64,000 bases of DNA from Pseudogracilibacillus sp. Its GTDB lineage: Bacteria; Bacillota; Bacilli; Bacillales; Amphibacillaceae. The stretch lies in NCBI GenBank assembly GCA_026169815.1, contig JAPFDT010000043.1, positions 141,118-205,117 on the forward strand, read 5' to 3'. Below are positions 25,695-35,025 of this stretch, in pieces (the stretch's first letter is position 1; each line of letters opens with the position of its first letter). The translations under genes were made by a program, and so were the position numbers. The notes under the pieces are model-generated. The model was given only the letters and a program-made list of their open reading frames with translations, searched no databases and was not told where the DNA came from.

Positions 25695-27359
25695 ATGATG
25701 TTCATGGCAACTTGGAATAAAATGTGGGTATTACATGAAGAAGTGAAAGATATGTTTCGTTTTTTCGTCAATCCGAACAAGTCAAAAATTGGCGAAATTA
25801 AGGAACGACAAACTTTTTCAGAAGGATCAAGTACTGGCGATGGAGGAGGCGACGGTAATCAAAAGCGAAGTTATTCTCTGTCTCAATTAATTGGATTAAT
25901 TTTAGGGCCATTATTCTTTATAATGATGTTATTATTTTTTGCTCCTGAGGGATTATCGCAATCTGGAATTGCAATTGCGGCAAGTACAGTATGGATTGCA
26001 ACCTGGTGGATTACTGAGGCTGTACCAATTCCAGTTACGTCATTATTACCGCTTGTATTGTTTCCAATGACAGAAGGGCTTGAGATGGGGGAGACAGCAT
26101 CCTCTTATGGAGATGAAACGGTATTCTTATTTATGGGTGGCTTTATGATTGCCCTTGCGATGGAAAAATGGAACTTACATCGCCGAATAGCATTAACGAT
26201 TATTTCATTAATTGGAACGAATATGGACCGGATTGTTTTAGGGTTCATGGTTGCAACAGGATTTTTATCGATGTGGATTTCGAATACGGCAACAGCGATG
26301 ATGATGGTGCCAATTGGTTTAGCAATTATTTATCAAGTATCTGATGCATTAAAAGATGATGATTCAATCGATACGTCGAAAGAAAACTTTGGTTTTGGTA
26401 AAGCCTTGATGCTCGGAATTGCATATTCTGCCTCACTTGGTGGGGTTGCAACGTTAATTGGTACGCCACCAAATACGCTGTTAGCAGGAGCAATTGATAC
26501 GATGTACGGAATTGAGTTGTCGTTCGCGAAATGGATGTTGTTTGGAGTACCACTTGCTTGGACGTTCATTATTATTGTGTGGTTTTATTTAGTTAAATTT
26601 GCATATCCATCAAAGTTGAAAGAATTACCTGGGGGACAGGCAGTTATTACGGATGAAAAAGATAAATTAGGTCGAGCTTCGATTGAGGAAAAACTAGTCT
26701 TTGCAGTGTTTTGTTTAGCAGCTTTTTCTTGGATTACACGAACGTTTTTATTATCTAATTTTATTAATGGGTTAAGTGATGGTGTTATTGCGATTACTTT
26801 TGCGGTACTATTGTTTATCATTCCTTCCATTAGTAAACCAGGAGATCATTTATTAGATTGGGAAACAGCTGTAAAGTTACCATGGGGTATTTTACTTTTA
26901 TTCGGTGGAGGACTTGCGATTGCTGCAGGGTTCGTAGATTCTGGTTTATCGGATTGGATTGGAGAACAATTAATCGGCTTGCAAGGAGTTAGTTTAATTG
27001 TTGTGATTCTCTCTGTAACAACGCTCGTTATTTTCTTAACGGAGATTACATCTAATACAGCGACAGCTTCAATGATGTTCCCAATTATGGCATCTCTTGC
27101 AGTTGCATTAGGTTTTCACCCGTATGCACTTATGGTTGCAGCAGCAGTTGCAGCATCGTGTGCATTCATGTTACCTGTTGCGACACCACCAAATGCCGTT
27201 GTATTTGGATCAGGATATTTGCGGATTCCCGATATGGCCAAAGCCGGATTTGCACTTAATTTAATTGGAATTGTGTTAGTCACCTTGACGATTTACTTTG
27301 TTTTACCATTCGTCTGGGGTGTTGATTTAACCGTTATTCCAGATACATTTATCGAATAG
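25695..27359 (+). CDS. DASS-family Na+/dicarboxylate (SLC13-type) symporter
   Basis: 554 residues with ~12 hydrophobic segments and both DASS signature regions (WISNTATAMMMVPIGLAII and EITSNTATASMMFPIMASLA), each carrying the SNT motif of the substrate/Na+ site. The 65-residue cytoplasmic N-terminal extension with a Gly-rich stretch is longer than usual. Expected to import succinate, malate or fumarate with Na+. AGGAGG precedes ATG 25695. Single gene with palindromic operator upstream and a large terminator downstream. Confidence 0.9.
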   Translation: MMFMATWNKMWVLHEEVKDMFRFFVNPNKSKIGEIKERQTFSEGSSTGDGGGDGNQKRSYSLSQLIGLILGPLFFIMMLLFFAPEGLSQSGIAIAASTVWIATWWITEAVPIPVTSLLPLVLFPMTEGLEMGETASSYGDETVFLFMGGFMIALAMEKWNLHRRIALTIISLIGTNMDRIVLGFMVATGFLSMWISNTATAMMMVPIGLAIIYQVSDALKDDDSIDTSKENFGFGKALMLGIAYSASLGGVATLIGTPPNTLLAGAIDTMYGIELSFAKWMLFGVPLAWTFIIIVWFYLVKFAYPSKLKELPGGQAVITDEKDKLGRASIEEKLVFAVFCLAAFSWITRTFLLSNFINGLSDGVIAITFAVLLFIIPSISKPGDHLLDWETAVKLPWGILLLFGGGLAIAAGFVDSGLSDWIGEQLIGLQGVSLIVVILSVTTLVIFLTEITSNTATASMMFPIMASLAVALGFHPYALMVAAAVAASCAFMLPVATPPNAVVFGSGYLRIPDMAKAGFALNLIGIVLVTLTIYFVLPFVWGVDLTVIPDTFIE

Positions 27360-27461
27360 AAAAAACAGGAATGCGTGTGAAGTGATATGTACCTCTAGAA
27401 TTAGATTTTTGATCTAATTCTAGGGGGTGCACATCAGAGTTTACACTGCATTCCTGTTTTT
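27360..27461 (+). terminator. Large nested terminator overlapping the antisense gene end
   Basis: Outer stem AAAACAGGAATGC / GCATTCCTGTTTT (27362-27374 / 27448-27460) encloses a 12-bp inner stem CTAGAATTAGAT / ATCTAATTCTAG (27395-27406 / 27412-27423). The 3' outer arm lies inside the last codons of the convergent MFS gene. Confidence 0.8.
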
Positions 27462-28643
27462 TAATTTATTTTGAGTGAATTTTACAATGATGACGTAAAG
27501 AATTGGTAATGTTCCACCAAATAAAATAATGCCCGTCCAATTGAAGTGTTCCCAAAGTGGACTTAGTAGGGTCGTACCCATCGACACTCCTAAATAGTAT
27601 GCGACTAAATAAAGACTTGTTGCACTGCCTTTATGGTGAGTTGCTGCTTGGGAAACGGTCGTCGTTGCAATCGCATGAGAAATAAAAAAACCGAGACAAA
27701 TGAGTGATAGACCAATGCTAATCGTAATGAGCGAAGAACCGAGTGTAACAAACATTCCTGTCGATAAAATGATAATGCCTACAACGCGAATAGAGCTTAA
27801 ACTAAATTTGCCTGTTAACCATCCAGCAATTGGTGCGCCAACTATGCCTAAACTATATGCTAAATAAAAGTAAGCAATTTGTTGTAACGATAAATGGTAG
27901 GGCGCTTCAATTAAATAAAATGGTAAAAAGGTCCACATCCCGGTAAACGACATTTGCAAGATAATGCCAAGTCCGAACATTAATAGGATGAGCGGATTTT
28001 TCAAATGAAAGAGAAATCCTTTCATATCTTCGCGATAATTTTTTGTTGATTGGATGAAATGATTTGATTTTGGTAACGTAAAAAGGACGAGTAAAAAGGT
28101 AATTACGCCAAATACCCCGAGTAAAAACAATGCGAATTCCCATGAATGTACTTCTGCAAGATAGCCCATTAAAAAACGTCCAAGCATACCACCGAGACTG
28201 TTGCAGGAGATGTATAATGTCGCGGCAAATCCAAAATGTTGTGGATGAATTTCTTCAGCCATATAAGCTAACGCCGCCCCGAGTACTCCTGAAAGTGCAA
28301 ACCCTTGAATAAATCGAAAGAAAATAATGAGACTAAATGATTTCATGAGAGGAATAATAAATAAAATAAGTGCTGTAATAATAATCGACAGATGGATAAA
28401 GCCTAAACGTCCTTTTCGATCTGACAAAAACCCAATAGTGATGAGACCGAAAATCAAACCGACCGTCGTTAGTGACATCGATAAACTAGCGTATGAAATT
28501 TTGATTTGAAAGTCTTGTGTGAACATTGGTAAAATTGGTTGAATACTATACATCGTCGCAAAAATAAATAATGACGTTAGTGCAAGTCCTACAATGATTT
28601 TCCAAAATGCTATGTCTTTAATTGTGTATTGCTGAGTCGTCAA
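27441..28643 (-). CDS. MFS transporter
   Basis: ~400 residues with 12 hydrophobic segments and MFS loop motif GFLSDRKGRLGF between helices 2 and 3. Overall like YnfM/arabinose-efflux-type exporters. TTG 28643 has AGGTG at 6-base spacing; GTG 28652 lacks a site. The last codons double as one arm of the convergent gene's terminator. Substrate unknown. Confidence 0.85.
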   Translation of the reverse strand: MTTQQYTIKDIAFWKIIVGLALTSLFIFATMYSIQPILPMFTQDFQIKISYASLSMSLTTVGLIFGLITIGFLSDRKGRLGFIHLSIIITALILFIIPLMKSFSLIIFFRFIQGFALSGVLGAALAYMAEEIHPQHFGFAATLYISCNSLGGMLGRFLMGYLAEVHSWEFALFLLGVFGVITFLLVLFTLPKSNHFIQSTKNYREDMKGFLFHLKNPLILLMFGLGIILQMSFTGMWTFLPFYLIEAPYHLSLQQIAYFYLAYSLGIVGAPIAGWLTGKFSLSSIRVVGIIILSTGMFVTLGSSLITISIGLSLICLGFFISHAIATTTVSQAATHHKGSATSLYLVAYYLGVSMGTTLLSPLWEHFNWTGIILFGGTLPILYVIIVKFTQNKLKNRNAV

Positions 28644-28766
28644 ATTAAACACCTAATTCTGCAGTAGTTATGGGAATGAATGATACAAAGATAATTTGTT
28701 ATAATATAAGGTTATCGTAAGTGGGGTGTATTGACAAGTTGTAATTTGGAAGAGAGTAATAAGTCT

Positions 28767-28800
28767 GAAAAAATTGCGGTGTAAATACTCACACCGCAAT
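28767..28800 (-). terminator. Terminator of the deoR-SDR operon
   Basis: ATTGCGGTGT / ACACCGCAAT 10-bp stem, T-run on the - strand, ~110 bp after the SDR stop. Confidence 0.75.
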
Positions 28801-28909
28801 AAGTTTTTACTTCTTGTATAAGCTTCAAAATAAATGTTTCAAAGAGATGTTTGCGAGTAGTAAATATACCAATTTACCTTTATGGAAAATTCACCTAAAT
28901 CACTATAAG

Positions 28910-29677
28910 TTATTTAATGGTATTGCCACCATCCGCGACAATGTTTTCACCAGTTATTAAAGAAGCAGCATTGCTAGCTAGAAATACGGCAATTGCGGCT
29001 ACTTCTTCCGGATAACCGAATCGTTGTAAAGGAATTTCCTTTTTTGCCTTTTCGCCTTTTTCTCCTGCCCACGCTTTTTTACCTAATTCAGTTAGGATAA
29101 CGGTTGGTGAGATGGCATTGACACGAATATTGTATGGTGCCCATTCGTAAGCGAGTGATTTTGTTATACTAACGATAGCCGCCTTTGACGCACTATAGGC
29201 AACATGTTGATCTAAGGCGATGATTGCTGCTTGGGATGCTAAATTAATAATGCAGCCACTCGTCTCATGTTCTATCATATGTTTACCGACTTGTTGCGCC
29301 ATATTAAATGAAGCAGTTAAATTTAATTCGATTGTTTTATTCCAATCGGCTTCAGAAACATCTTCTGCCTTATCTAATAATGCGACACCTGCAGAGTTGA
29401 CTAAAATATCTATCACACTAAAATGTTCGATAACGGTATGTAATGCTTTGTCAATGTCTTGTTTATTCGTTATATCCGTTTTAATGCCAAGCACGTCTTT
29501 GTGATGGATATCTTTGGCAATGTTTTCTACGTTTTCGTGAATGTCTAATATGGCTACTTTAGCTTGTTTTTCAATATACATTTCTGCAATAGCTTTACCG
29601 ATACCACTTGCTCCCCCAGTAATGACCGCGACTTTATTTGTTAAGTTAAAATTTCTGTCAAAGTTTTGATAGTTCAT
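28910..29677 (-). CDS. Short-chain dehydrogenase, D-threitol dehydrogenase-like
   Basis: 255-residue classical SDR: TGGASGIG nucleotide motif, NSAGVA, catalytic Ser in NLASQAAIIAL and YSASK. The C-terminal stretch SPTVILTELGKKAWAGEKGE is, from memory, characteristic of NAD-dependent D-threitol dehydrogenase (DthD) and Listeria GolD. Predicted: D-threitol to D-erythrulose (or glycerol to dihydroxyacetone in the GolD reading). ATG 29677 with AGGAT nine bases upstream. It lies 20 bp behind deoR in one operon, divergent from the rest of the pathway. Confidence 0.82.
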   Translation of the reverse strand: MNYQNFDRNFNLTNKVAVITGGASGIGKAIAEMYIEKQAKVAILDIHENVENIAKDIHHKDVLGIKTDITNKQDIDKALHTVIEHFSVIDILVNSAGVALLDKAEDVSEADWNKTIELNLTASFNMAQQVGKHMIEHETSGCIINLASQAAIIALDQHVAYSASKAAIVSITKSLAYEWAPYNIRVNAISPTVILTELGKKAWAGEKGEKAKKEIPLQRFGYPEEVAAIAVFLASNAASLITGENIVADGGNTIK

Positions 29678-29696
29678 TTTGTACACATCCTGTTTC

Positions 29697-30488
29697 TTAG
29701 ATTGTTTGTGTAGAAGTCTTTGGAAATAAGACGTCGATTTTATATTTGTTTAATGTGTCGATTACATTTTCATTAATAGGTTTATCTGTAATAATCATAT
29801 CAATTTCTTCTAAAGTAGCGAAAGCTGCGCTTGAGTTAACACCGATTTTAGATGAGTCAACGATTGAGATGATTTTTTTAGAGCGTTGAACGATATATTT
29901 TTTCAATTCAACTTCATATAAATTGAAGTCGGTTAATCCACTCTCGACAGAGAAACCGTTACCAGAAGTGAACATAATATCGATGTTAACGTTATCTAAG
30001 ATATCGATGCCTAGCATTCCTTCTATAGATGTAGAACGATTTGTTAACACTCCTCCTATAAGGATAACGGTAATGTTAGGGTTATCTTTTAATTCTAAAG
30101 CTGTTAATACACCAGTTGTTACGACAGTTAAACGAATTGGATGTTCGTTTAGAATCCTAGCTAACTCTAATGCAGTAGAACTTGCATCTAATAAAATACA
30201 CTGCTTTTCATGAATTTGTTCAAAGGCTAGTTTCGCTATTTCACTTTTTTCATAAACATTCTTTTTTGCTCGTGTTGAAAAACTAGTATCACTCACTTCA
30301 TCCTTAACCATTGCGCCGCCGTGTGTTCGAACGAGCAATCCATCGAGTTCCATTTTATTTAAGTCGGCTCTTAACGTCGCTTCAGAAACCCCGACATGCG
30401 ATGATAATTCTTTTACAGTGACACGTTTTTTTTCACGTAAAATATTCATAATAACATTTCTTCGTTCTGTTGCGAACATTTTCATCAT
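29697..30488 (-). CDS. DeoR-family repressor of the polyol regulon
   Basis: 263 residues: N-terminal DeoR HTH (RVTVKELSSHVGVSEATLRADLNKMELDGLLVRTHGGA) and the DeoRC sugar-phosphate sensor domain (LLDASSTALELA, TTGVLTALEL, GGVLTNRSTSIEG). DeoRC proteins usually respond to a phosphorylated intermediate, here probably erythrulose- or erythrose-phosphate. The repeated blocks RTAAACGAAA at 30599-30618 and 34963-34982, each next to a promoter, are the likely operators. Confidence 0.9.
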   Translation of the reverse strand: MMKMFATERRNVIMNILREKKRVTVKELSSHVGVSEATLRADLNKMELDGLLVRTHGGAMVKDEVSDTSFSTRAKKNVYEKSEIAKLAFEQIHEKQCILLDASSTALELARILNEHPIRLTVVTTGVLTALELKDNPNITVILIGGVLTNRSTSIEGMLGIDILDNVNIDIMFTSGNGFSVESGLTDFNLYEVELKKYIVQRSKKIISIVDSSKIGVNSSAAFATLEEIDMIITDKPINENVIDTLNKYKIDVLFPKTSTQTI

Positions 30489-30598
30489 ACTTCATCCTTA
30501 TTTATATGCTACTTTCATGTTAGTGTATTTTAAACATTTTTTCAACGTATATTTGTTAAAAACTTTCAAATCAGCTATTTGCGAACAAAATTATAAAA

Positions 30599-30663
30599 AT
30601 AAACGAAAATAAACGAAAAATAAACATGAAAATAATTGACAAAACGACAATGAATGATAAAAT
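30599..30663 (+). promoter_or_regulatory. Promoter 1 of the polyol regulon with DeoR operator repeats
   Basis: Two perfect tandem ATAAACGAAA units (30599-30618) plus a third degenerate ATAAACATGAAA, then TTGACA (30636-30641), 16 bp, TAAAAT (30658-30663). The 10-bp phasing fits side-by-side DeoR binding. Nearly the same block precedes the second promoter at 34963. Confidence 0.75.
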
Positions 30664-30673
30664 TAACTTGTAA

Positions 30674-30696
30674 TTGCAATCGTTTCCAATCGTTTC
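30674..30696 (+). promoter_or_regulatory. cre site / tandem CAATCGTTTC repeat
   Basis: TTGCAATCGTTTCCA (30674-30688) fully matches the relaxed CcpA consensus WTGNAANCGNWNNCW just downstream of the predicted start. The 10-mer CAATCGTTTC occurs twice in tandem (30677-30696); in reverse it contains AAACGA, so repressor binding is an alternative. Confidence 0.6.
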
Positions 30697-30746
30697 ACTG
30701 TTTTTTTAATAAATAAAATTTAAATACATTTAAAGGAGCATGAAAA

Positions 30747-31847
30747 ATGTCAAACAATAATCAACAAAATGTAGGTAGTTACCCTGAGAAAATGAAGGCT
30801 GTTGTTGCATATGCACCAGAGGATTATCGTTATGAAGAAGTTGCTACACCAAAGATTGAACATGAGGAAGAAATTGTTATAAAAGTAGAAGCATGCGGTA
30901 TTTGTGCTGGAGATATTAAAGCATATGATGGAGCGGCTAGTTTTTGGGGAGATGAAACACAGCCTGCATACATTAAGGCGCCAATGATTCCAGGACATGA
31001 GTTTATTGGACATGTTGTTGCTAAAGGAGATGCAGTAACTGATTTTGAAATTGGTGACAGAATTATCTCTGAGCAAATTGTTCCTTGTTGGGATTGTCGT
31101 TTCTGTAATCGTGGACAGTACTGGATGTGTGAAAAACACGATTTATACGGATTCCAAAATAATGTAAATGGTGGAATGGCTGAATATATGAAGTTTCCAA
31201 AGGAAGCTATTAACTATAAAGTTCCTGAAGATTTACCATTAGAGAAAGCTATTTTAATAGAGCCATATGCTTGTAGTTTACATGCTGTTCAACGTGCAAA
31301 TATTGAATTAGGTGATTTCGTTGTTTTATCAGGTGCTGGAACACTAGGTTTAGGTATGATTGGTGCAGCGAAAAAATCAGGCGCAAGTACGTTAGTGGTC
31401 TTAGATTTAAAAGAAGATCGTCTAGAGTTAGCAAAACAATTTGGCGCAGATATTGTATTAAATCCAAGCAAAGTAGATGTAGATAAAGAAATTAAAGCAA
31501 TGACAGATGGATATGGTTGTGATGTATATATTGAAGCAACTGGTCATCCGAAGTCTGTTGAGCAAGGTTTACAAATGATTCGTAAATTAGGTACATTCGT
31601 TGAATTTAGTGTATTTTCTGAACCAGTAACAGTTGATTGGAGTATTATTGGTGACCGCAAAGAGCTTGATGTATTAGGTTCACACTTAGGGCCTTATTGT
31701 TATCCTCTAGTTATTGAAGGAATTGCTAATGGTGATTTCCCAACAGATAATGTTGTGACACATCAACTTCCATTAGATGAGTTTGAAAAAGGCTTTGAAT
31801 TAATGAAAAAAGGCGACGAGTCACTTAAGATTATTTTAAAACCATAA
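30747..31847 (+). CDS. Zinc alcohol dehydrogenase, erythritol/L-threitol dehydrogenase-like
   Basis: 366-residue MDR dehydrogenase. Catalytic zinc positions C53 (CGICAGD), H84/E85 (GHEF); structural zinc cysteines C114, C117, C120, C128; nucleotide fold around LSGAGTLGLG. Sequence runs such as FWGDETQPAY, SEQIVPCWDCRFCNRGQYWMC and GSHLGPYCYP match, from memory, the mycobacterial erythritol/L-threitol dehydrogenase EltD. It oxidises a tetritol to erythrulose with NAD+. AAAGGAG precedes ATG 30747. First gene of the rightward operon, behind the DeoR-type promoter. Confidence 0.85.
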   Translation: MSNNNQQNVGSYPEKMKAVVAYAPEDYRYEEVATPKIEHEEEIVIKVEACGICAGDIKAYDGAASFWGDETQPAYIKAPMIPGHEFIGHVVAKGDAVTDFEIGDRIISEQIVPCWDCRFCNRGQYWMCEKHDLYGFQNNVNGGMAEYMKFPKEAINYKVPEDLPLEKAILIEPYACSLHAVQRANIELGDFVVLSGAGTLGLGMIGAAKKSGASTLVVLDLKEDRLELAKQFGADIVLNPSKVDVDKEIKAMTDGYGCDVYIEATGHPKSVEQGLQMIRKLGTFVEFSVFSEPVTVDWSIIGDRKELDVLGSHLGPYCYPLVIEGIANGDFPTDNVVTHQLPLDEFEKGFELMKKGDESLKIILKP

Positions 31848-31877
31848 TATAGATAAGGTACATGAGGTGAACATAAA

Positions 31878-33155
31878 ATGAATCAGTTAACTGCAAATGA
31901 TAATTTCCTAGATCGCATAGGAATGCCATCCCATTTAGCTTGGGGATATTTCGGAGTATTAATCTTCATGATGGGGGATGGGCTAGAATTAGCTTGGTTA
32001 AGTCCTTATTTAGTTGAACAAGGATTAGCTGTAAAGCAAACAGCATTTTTAACAACGATGTATGGTGTTGCAATTGCTATATCAGCATGGCTTTCAGGAG
32101 TTATGGTTGAATCAATTGGGCCGAGAAAAACAATGATAATCGGCGTTGTTGCTTATCTTGTTGGACAAAGTTTATTCGTTGGGTTTGCAATACCGACATT
32201 GAATTATGAATTAATGATTCCTACTTACGCGATTAGAGGATTAGGCTATCCATTATTTGCATATTCTTTCTTAGTGTGGATTACGTATCGAACGCCTGCA
32301 CATCAACTAGGAAAAGCAGTTGGCTGGTTCTGGTTTGTGTTTACTGGTGGATTAAGTGTATTAGGTGCTTATTATTCGAGTTTATCAATTAACTTATTTG
32401 GACATATTACAACATTATGGACAGCGAATATTTGGGTAGTTGTCGGGGCATTCTTTGCAATTGTTGTAAATCGTGATACATTTGAAGTGAAAAAAGATAA
32501 TACAGAGTCTAAGTTATCAAGTTTATTGAATGGAATATTAATTGTGAAACGACATCCTAAAGTAGGGATTGCTGGTCTTGTAAGAGTTGTGAACCAATCA
32601 TCACAGTATGCATTTCCACTATTTTTACCAATTTATTTATTAGAGCATGGTATTGAAATGACGACATGGTTAAATATTTGGGGTACTATTTTCATTTCCA
32701 ATATTGCATTTAACTTAATTTTTGGTTTCGTTGGCGACCATTTTGGTTGGAGAAATACAGTAACATGGTTTGGTGCGGTTGGTTGTGCGGTATTTACCAT
32801 TATGTTGTTTTACACACCACAGTTTTTCGGTGGAAATGTCGTGTTAATAAGTATTATCGGAATTTTATGGGGAGCATGCTTAGCTGGTTTCGTCCCATTA
32901 TCTGCTTTAACTCCTTCTTTAGTTGGGGATGGAGAAAAAGGTGCAGCTATGTCAATCCTTAACTTAGGTGCAGGGCTATGTGTGTTTGTTGGACCTGCTA
33001 TCGTAACGATTTTCTTCGATATAGTCGATGTAAAAGGTGTAATGTGGATCCTAGCTGGCTTATATGTAATAGCAGCTATTTTAACAAGATTCATAACGAT
33101 TCCTGAAGAGTTGCAGGAAGAAACAGAAGAAGTAGCAGCAAACCCAGTTAGCTAA
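31878..33155 (+). CDS. Polyol permease (RbtT/DalT/CsbX-type MFS)
   Basis: 425 residues, 12 hydrophobic segments. The N-terminal region (GIPSHLAWGYFGVLIFMMGDGLE-like, with GDGLELAWLSPYL) and IRGLGYPLFAYSFLVW are typical of the bacterial alditol MFS group (ribitol, D-arabitol; CsbX in Bacillus). Located 30 bp after the dehydrogenase, so it should import the tetritol or another alditol by proton symport. This is the only dedicated transporter in the regulon. Confidence 0.85.
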   Translation: MNQLTANDNFLDRIGMPSHLAWGYFGVLIFMMGDGLELAWLSPYLVEQGLAVKQTAFLTTMYGVAIAISAWLSGVMVESIGPRKTMIIGVVAYLVGQSLFVGFAIPTLNYELMIPTYAIRGLGYPLFAYSFLVWITYRTPAHQLGKAVGWFWFVFTGGLSVLGAYYSSLSINLFGHITTLWTANIWVVVGAFFAIVVNRDTFEVKKDNTESKLSSLLNGILIVKRHPKVGIAGLVRVVNQSSQYAFPLFLPIYLLEHGIEMTTWLNIWGTIFISNIAFNLIFGFVGDHFGWRNTVTWFGAVGCAVFTIMLFYTPQFFGGNVVLISIIGILWGACLAGFVPLSALTPSLVGDGEKGAAMSILNLGAGLCVFVGPAIVTIFFDIVDVKGVMWILAGLYVIAAILTRFITIPEELQEETEEVAANPVS

Positions 33156-33201
33156 GCTATATGAGAAAATAGTATTAAAAATTTGTAAAGGAGTTTTACT
33201 G

Positions 33202-34206
33202 ATGAAAAAGTTAGTAAATGATCCTACTAGAGTAGTAGAGGAAATGGTTGAAGGGTACGTCAAAGCACATGATAGCTATGTAAGGCAATTAGAAGAAAAT
33301 GAACGAAGTCTTGTGACAGTACGGGAAACAAGAGAGAATAAGGTTGGTGTACTTGTTGGTGGAGGTTCGGGTCATGAGCCTGGATTTCTAGGTTATGTTG
33401 GCGATGGTATGGCAGATGGGGTAGCAGTAGGAAATATTTTTGCATCACCTTCACCGGATCCAATCCAAGAAGTAACGCGAGCAATCGACAAAGGTGCTGG
33501 CGTTGTCTATTTGTACGGTAACTATGCTGGAGATATTATGAACTTTGGTATGGCAGCTGAAATGGCTGATCTGGAAGATGATATCGAAGTTGGAACAGCA
33601 ATTGCTAATGATGACGTAGCATCTGCTCCGAAAGAAGAACAACAAAAGCGTCGAGGTATTGCTGGAGAATTTTTCGTATTCAAAGCGGCAGGTGCAGCAG
33701 CTGATTTCGGCTACAACTTAGATGATGTTGTCCGAGTTGCACGTAAAGCGAATGAAAACACTCGTTCAATGGGTGTAGGAATTAGTCCTTGTTATTTACC
33801 ACAAACAGGTGAGCCGAGCTTTATTATTGGTGATGATGAAATGGAAATTGGTTTAGGTCACCATGGAGAACCTGGAATTGAAAAAGTGAAAATGGGAACA
33901 GCTGACGAAGTTGCTGACCGCTTAGTGAATGATATTTTAGCTGACATTGAAATTACAAGTGACGATGAAGTTGCTGTATTAGTAAATGGTTTAGGCTCGA
34001 CACCGAAAATGGAGTTGTATATCGTTTATCGTAAAGTAGAAGAAATTTTACGTGAAAAAGGTATTAGTATTTACCGTTCTTATGTAGGAGATTACATTAC
34101 ATCACTTGAAATGGGCGGTTGTTCTGTTACGTTAATGAAATTAGACGATGAATTAAAGAAGGCTGTTGACCATCCCGTTGATTGCCCGGAGTTTGTTCAA
34201 AAGTAA
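33202..34206 (+). CDS. Dihydroxyacetone/erythrulose kinase, DhaK subunit
   Basis: 334 residues. Substrate-binding DhaK fold with GGGSGHEP (H58), YGNYAGD (D111), and IGLGHHGEPG containing H221, the residue that forms the covalent hemiaminal with the ketose. AAAGGAG supports ATG 33202. The nucleotide-binding subunit follows directly. Next to tetritol dehydrogenases, the expected substrate is D- (or L-) erythrulose, as in the fused DerK/LerK kinases; dihydroxyacetone is the alternative. No DhaM phosphotransfer gene is in the window. Confidence 0.88.
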   Translation: MKKLVNDPTRVVEEMVEGYVKAHDSYVRQLEENERSLVTVRETRENKVGVLVGGGSGHEPGFLGYVGDGMADGVAVGNIFASPSPDPIQEVTRAIDKGAGVVYLYGNYAGDIMNFGMAAEMADLEDDIEVGTAIANDDVASAPKEEQQKRRGIAGEFFVFKAAGAAADFGYNLDDVVRVARKANENTRSMGVGISPCYLPQTGEPSFIIGDDEMEIGLGHHGEPGIEKVKMGTADEVADRLVNDILADIEITSDDEVAVLVNGLGSTPKMELYIVYRKVEEILREKGISIYRSYVGDYITSLEMGGCSVTLMKLDDELKKAVDHPVDCPEFVQK

Positions 34207-34231
34207 GGCTATTATAGTAGGAGGATTTACT

Positions 34232-34879
34232 ATGGAAATTTCATCAGTAGAATTTAAACAATTTTTATATGGCGTTATTGATATGGTTGAAGAACAAAAA
34301 GATTACTTTTGTGAGCTTGATCGTAAAATTGGCGATGGAGACCATGGTGTTACAATGTCGATTGGTTGGCAAGCTGTAAAAGAAAAGTTAAATGAAGATT
34401 TACAAGATGAAACAGATATTGCGAAGCTTTCTATTACAGCAGGAAAAACGTTTTTAAGTGCAGTAGGTTCATCAGTTGGACCACTTTATGCAACAGGTTT
34501 CATGCGTGGCGCGAAAGTTGCTAAAGGAAAAGACGTTTTAACTGGCGAAGAATGGAAAGACTATTGGGTCGCATTTGCGAACGGGATTCAAGAACGTGGA
34601 CAAGCTAAAGTAGGCGATAAAACGATGGTTGATACGTTAGCTCCATTTGCTGAAAAGTTAGAAGAAGCTTACGCTGAATCAAATGATTTTTACAAAGCGT
34701 TTGAAGAAGCGCTTGTTGCAGGAGAAGTTGGTATGAAATCAACGATTGATATCGTATCTAAATTAGGTCGTTCAAGCCGTTTAGGAGAGCGTTCTTTAGG
34801 AGCACAAGATCCAGGCGCAACCTCGATTTATTATATTTTAAATATGTTTTTTGAAACGATGAAACAAGCGAACGTGTAA
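34232..34879 (+). CDS. Dihydroxyacetone/erythrulose kinase, DhaL subunit
   Basis: 215 residues. Nucleotide-binding DhaL fold with the magnesium motif KIGDGDHGVTM and the C-terminal SRLGERSLGAQDPGA. AGGAGG at 34218-34223 fixes ATG 34232. With DhaK it phosphorylates the ketose, using bound ADP rephosphorylated by PTS (DhaM) or ATP directly; no DhaM is present here, which favours ATP. A terminator follows, so the rpiB-like and glpX-like genes depend partly on their own promoter. Confidence 0.88.
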   Translation: MEISSVEFKQFLYGVIDMVEEQKDYFCELDRKIGDGDHGVTMSIGWQAVKEKLNEDLQDETDIAKLSITAGKTFLSAVGSSVGPLYATGFMRGAKVAKGKDVLTGEEWKDYWVAFANGIQERGQAKVGDKTMVDTLAPFAEKLEEAYAESNDFYKAFEEALVAGEVGMKSTIDIVSKLGRSSRLGERSLGAQDPGATSIYYILNMFFETMKQANV

Positions 34880-34888
34880 AAGGCTATT

Positions 34889-34927
34889 AAAAAAGAATCA
34901 GAACAACATGTTTCTGATTCTTTTTTT
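34889..34927 (+). terminator. Terminator after dhaL
   Basis: 15-bp stem AAAAAAGAATCAGAA / TTCTGATTCTTTTTT, loop of 8; splits the regulon into two transcription units. Confidence 0.85.
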
Positions 34928-34962
34928 CTACCAATAATTAATGAAAGTAATAATAAAAGAAC

Positions 34963-35018
34963 GTAAACGAAAGTAAACGAAAATAAAACTTGAAAAAAGA
35001 AATAAAATGAGTTAAAAT
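34963..35018 (+). promoter_or_regulatory. Promoter 2 of the polyol regulon with DeoR operator repeats
   Basis: Tandem GTAAACGAAA GTAAACGAAA (34963-34982), then ATAAAACTTGAAA, containing TTGAAA (34990-34995), 17 bp, TAAAAT (35013-35018). Same layout as promoter 1, so both units answer to one repressor. Confidence 0.75.
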
Positions 35019-35025
35019 GATAATA

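Noticed and set aside
31249-31471. - strand frames inside the erythritol dehydrogenase-like gene
   Set aside because: Lie wholly within a clearly coding + strand gene and have no ribosome site.
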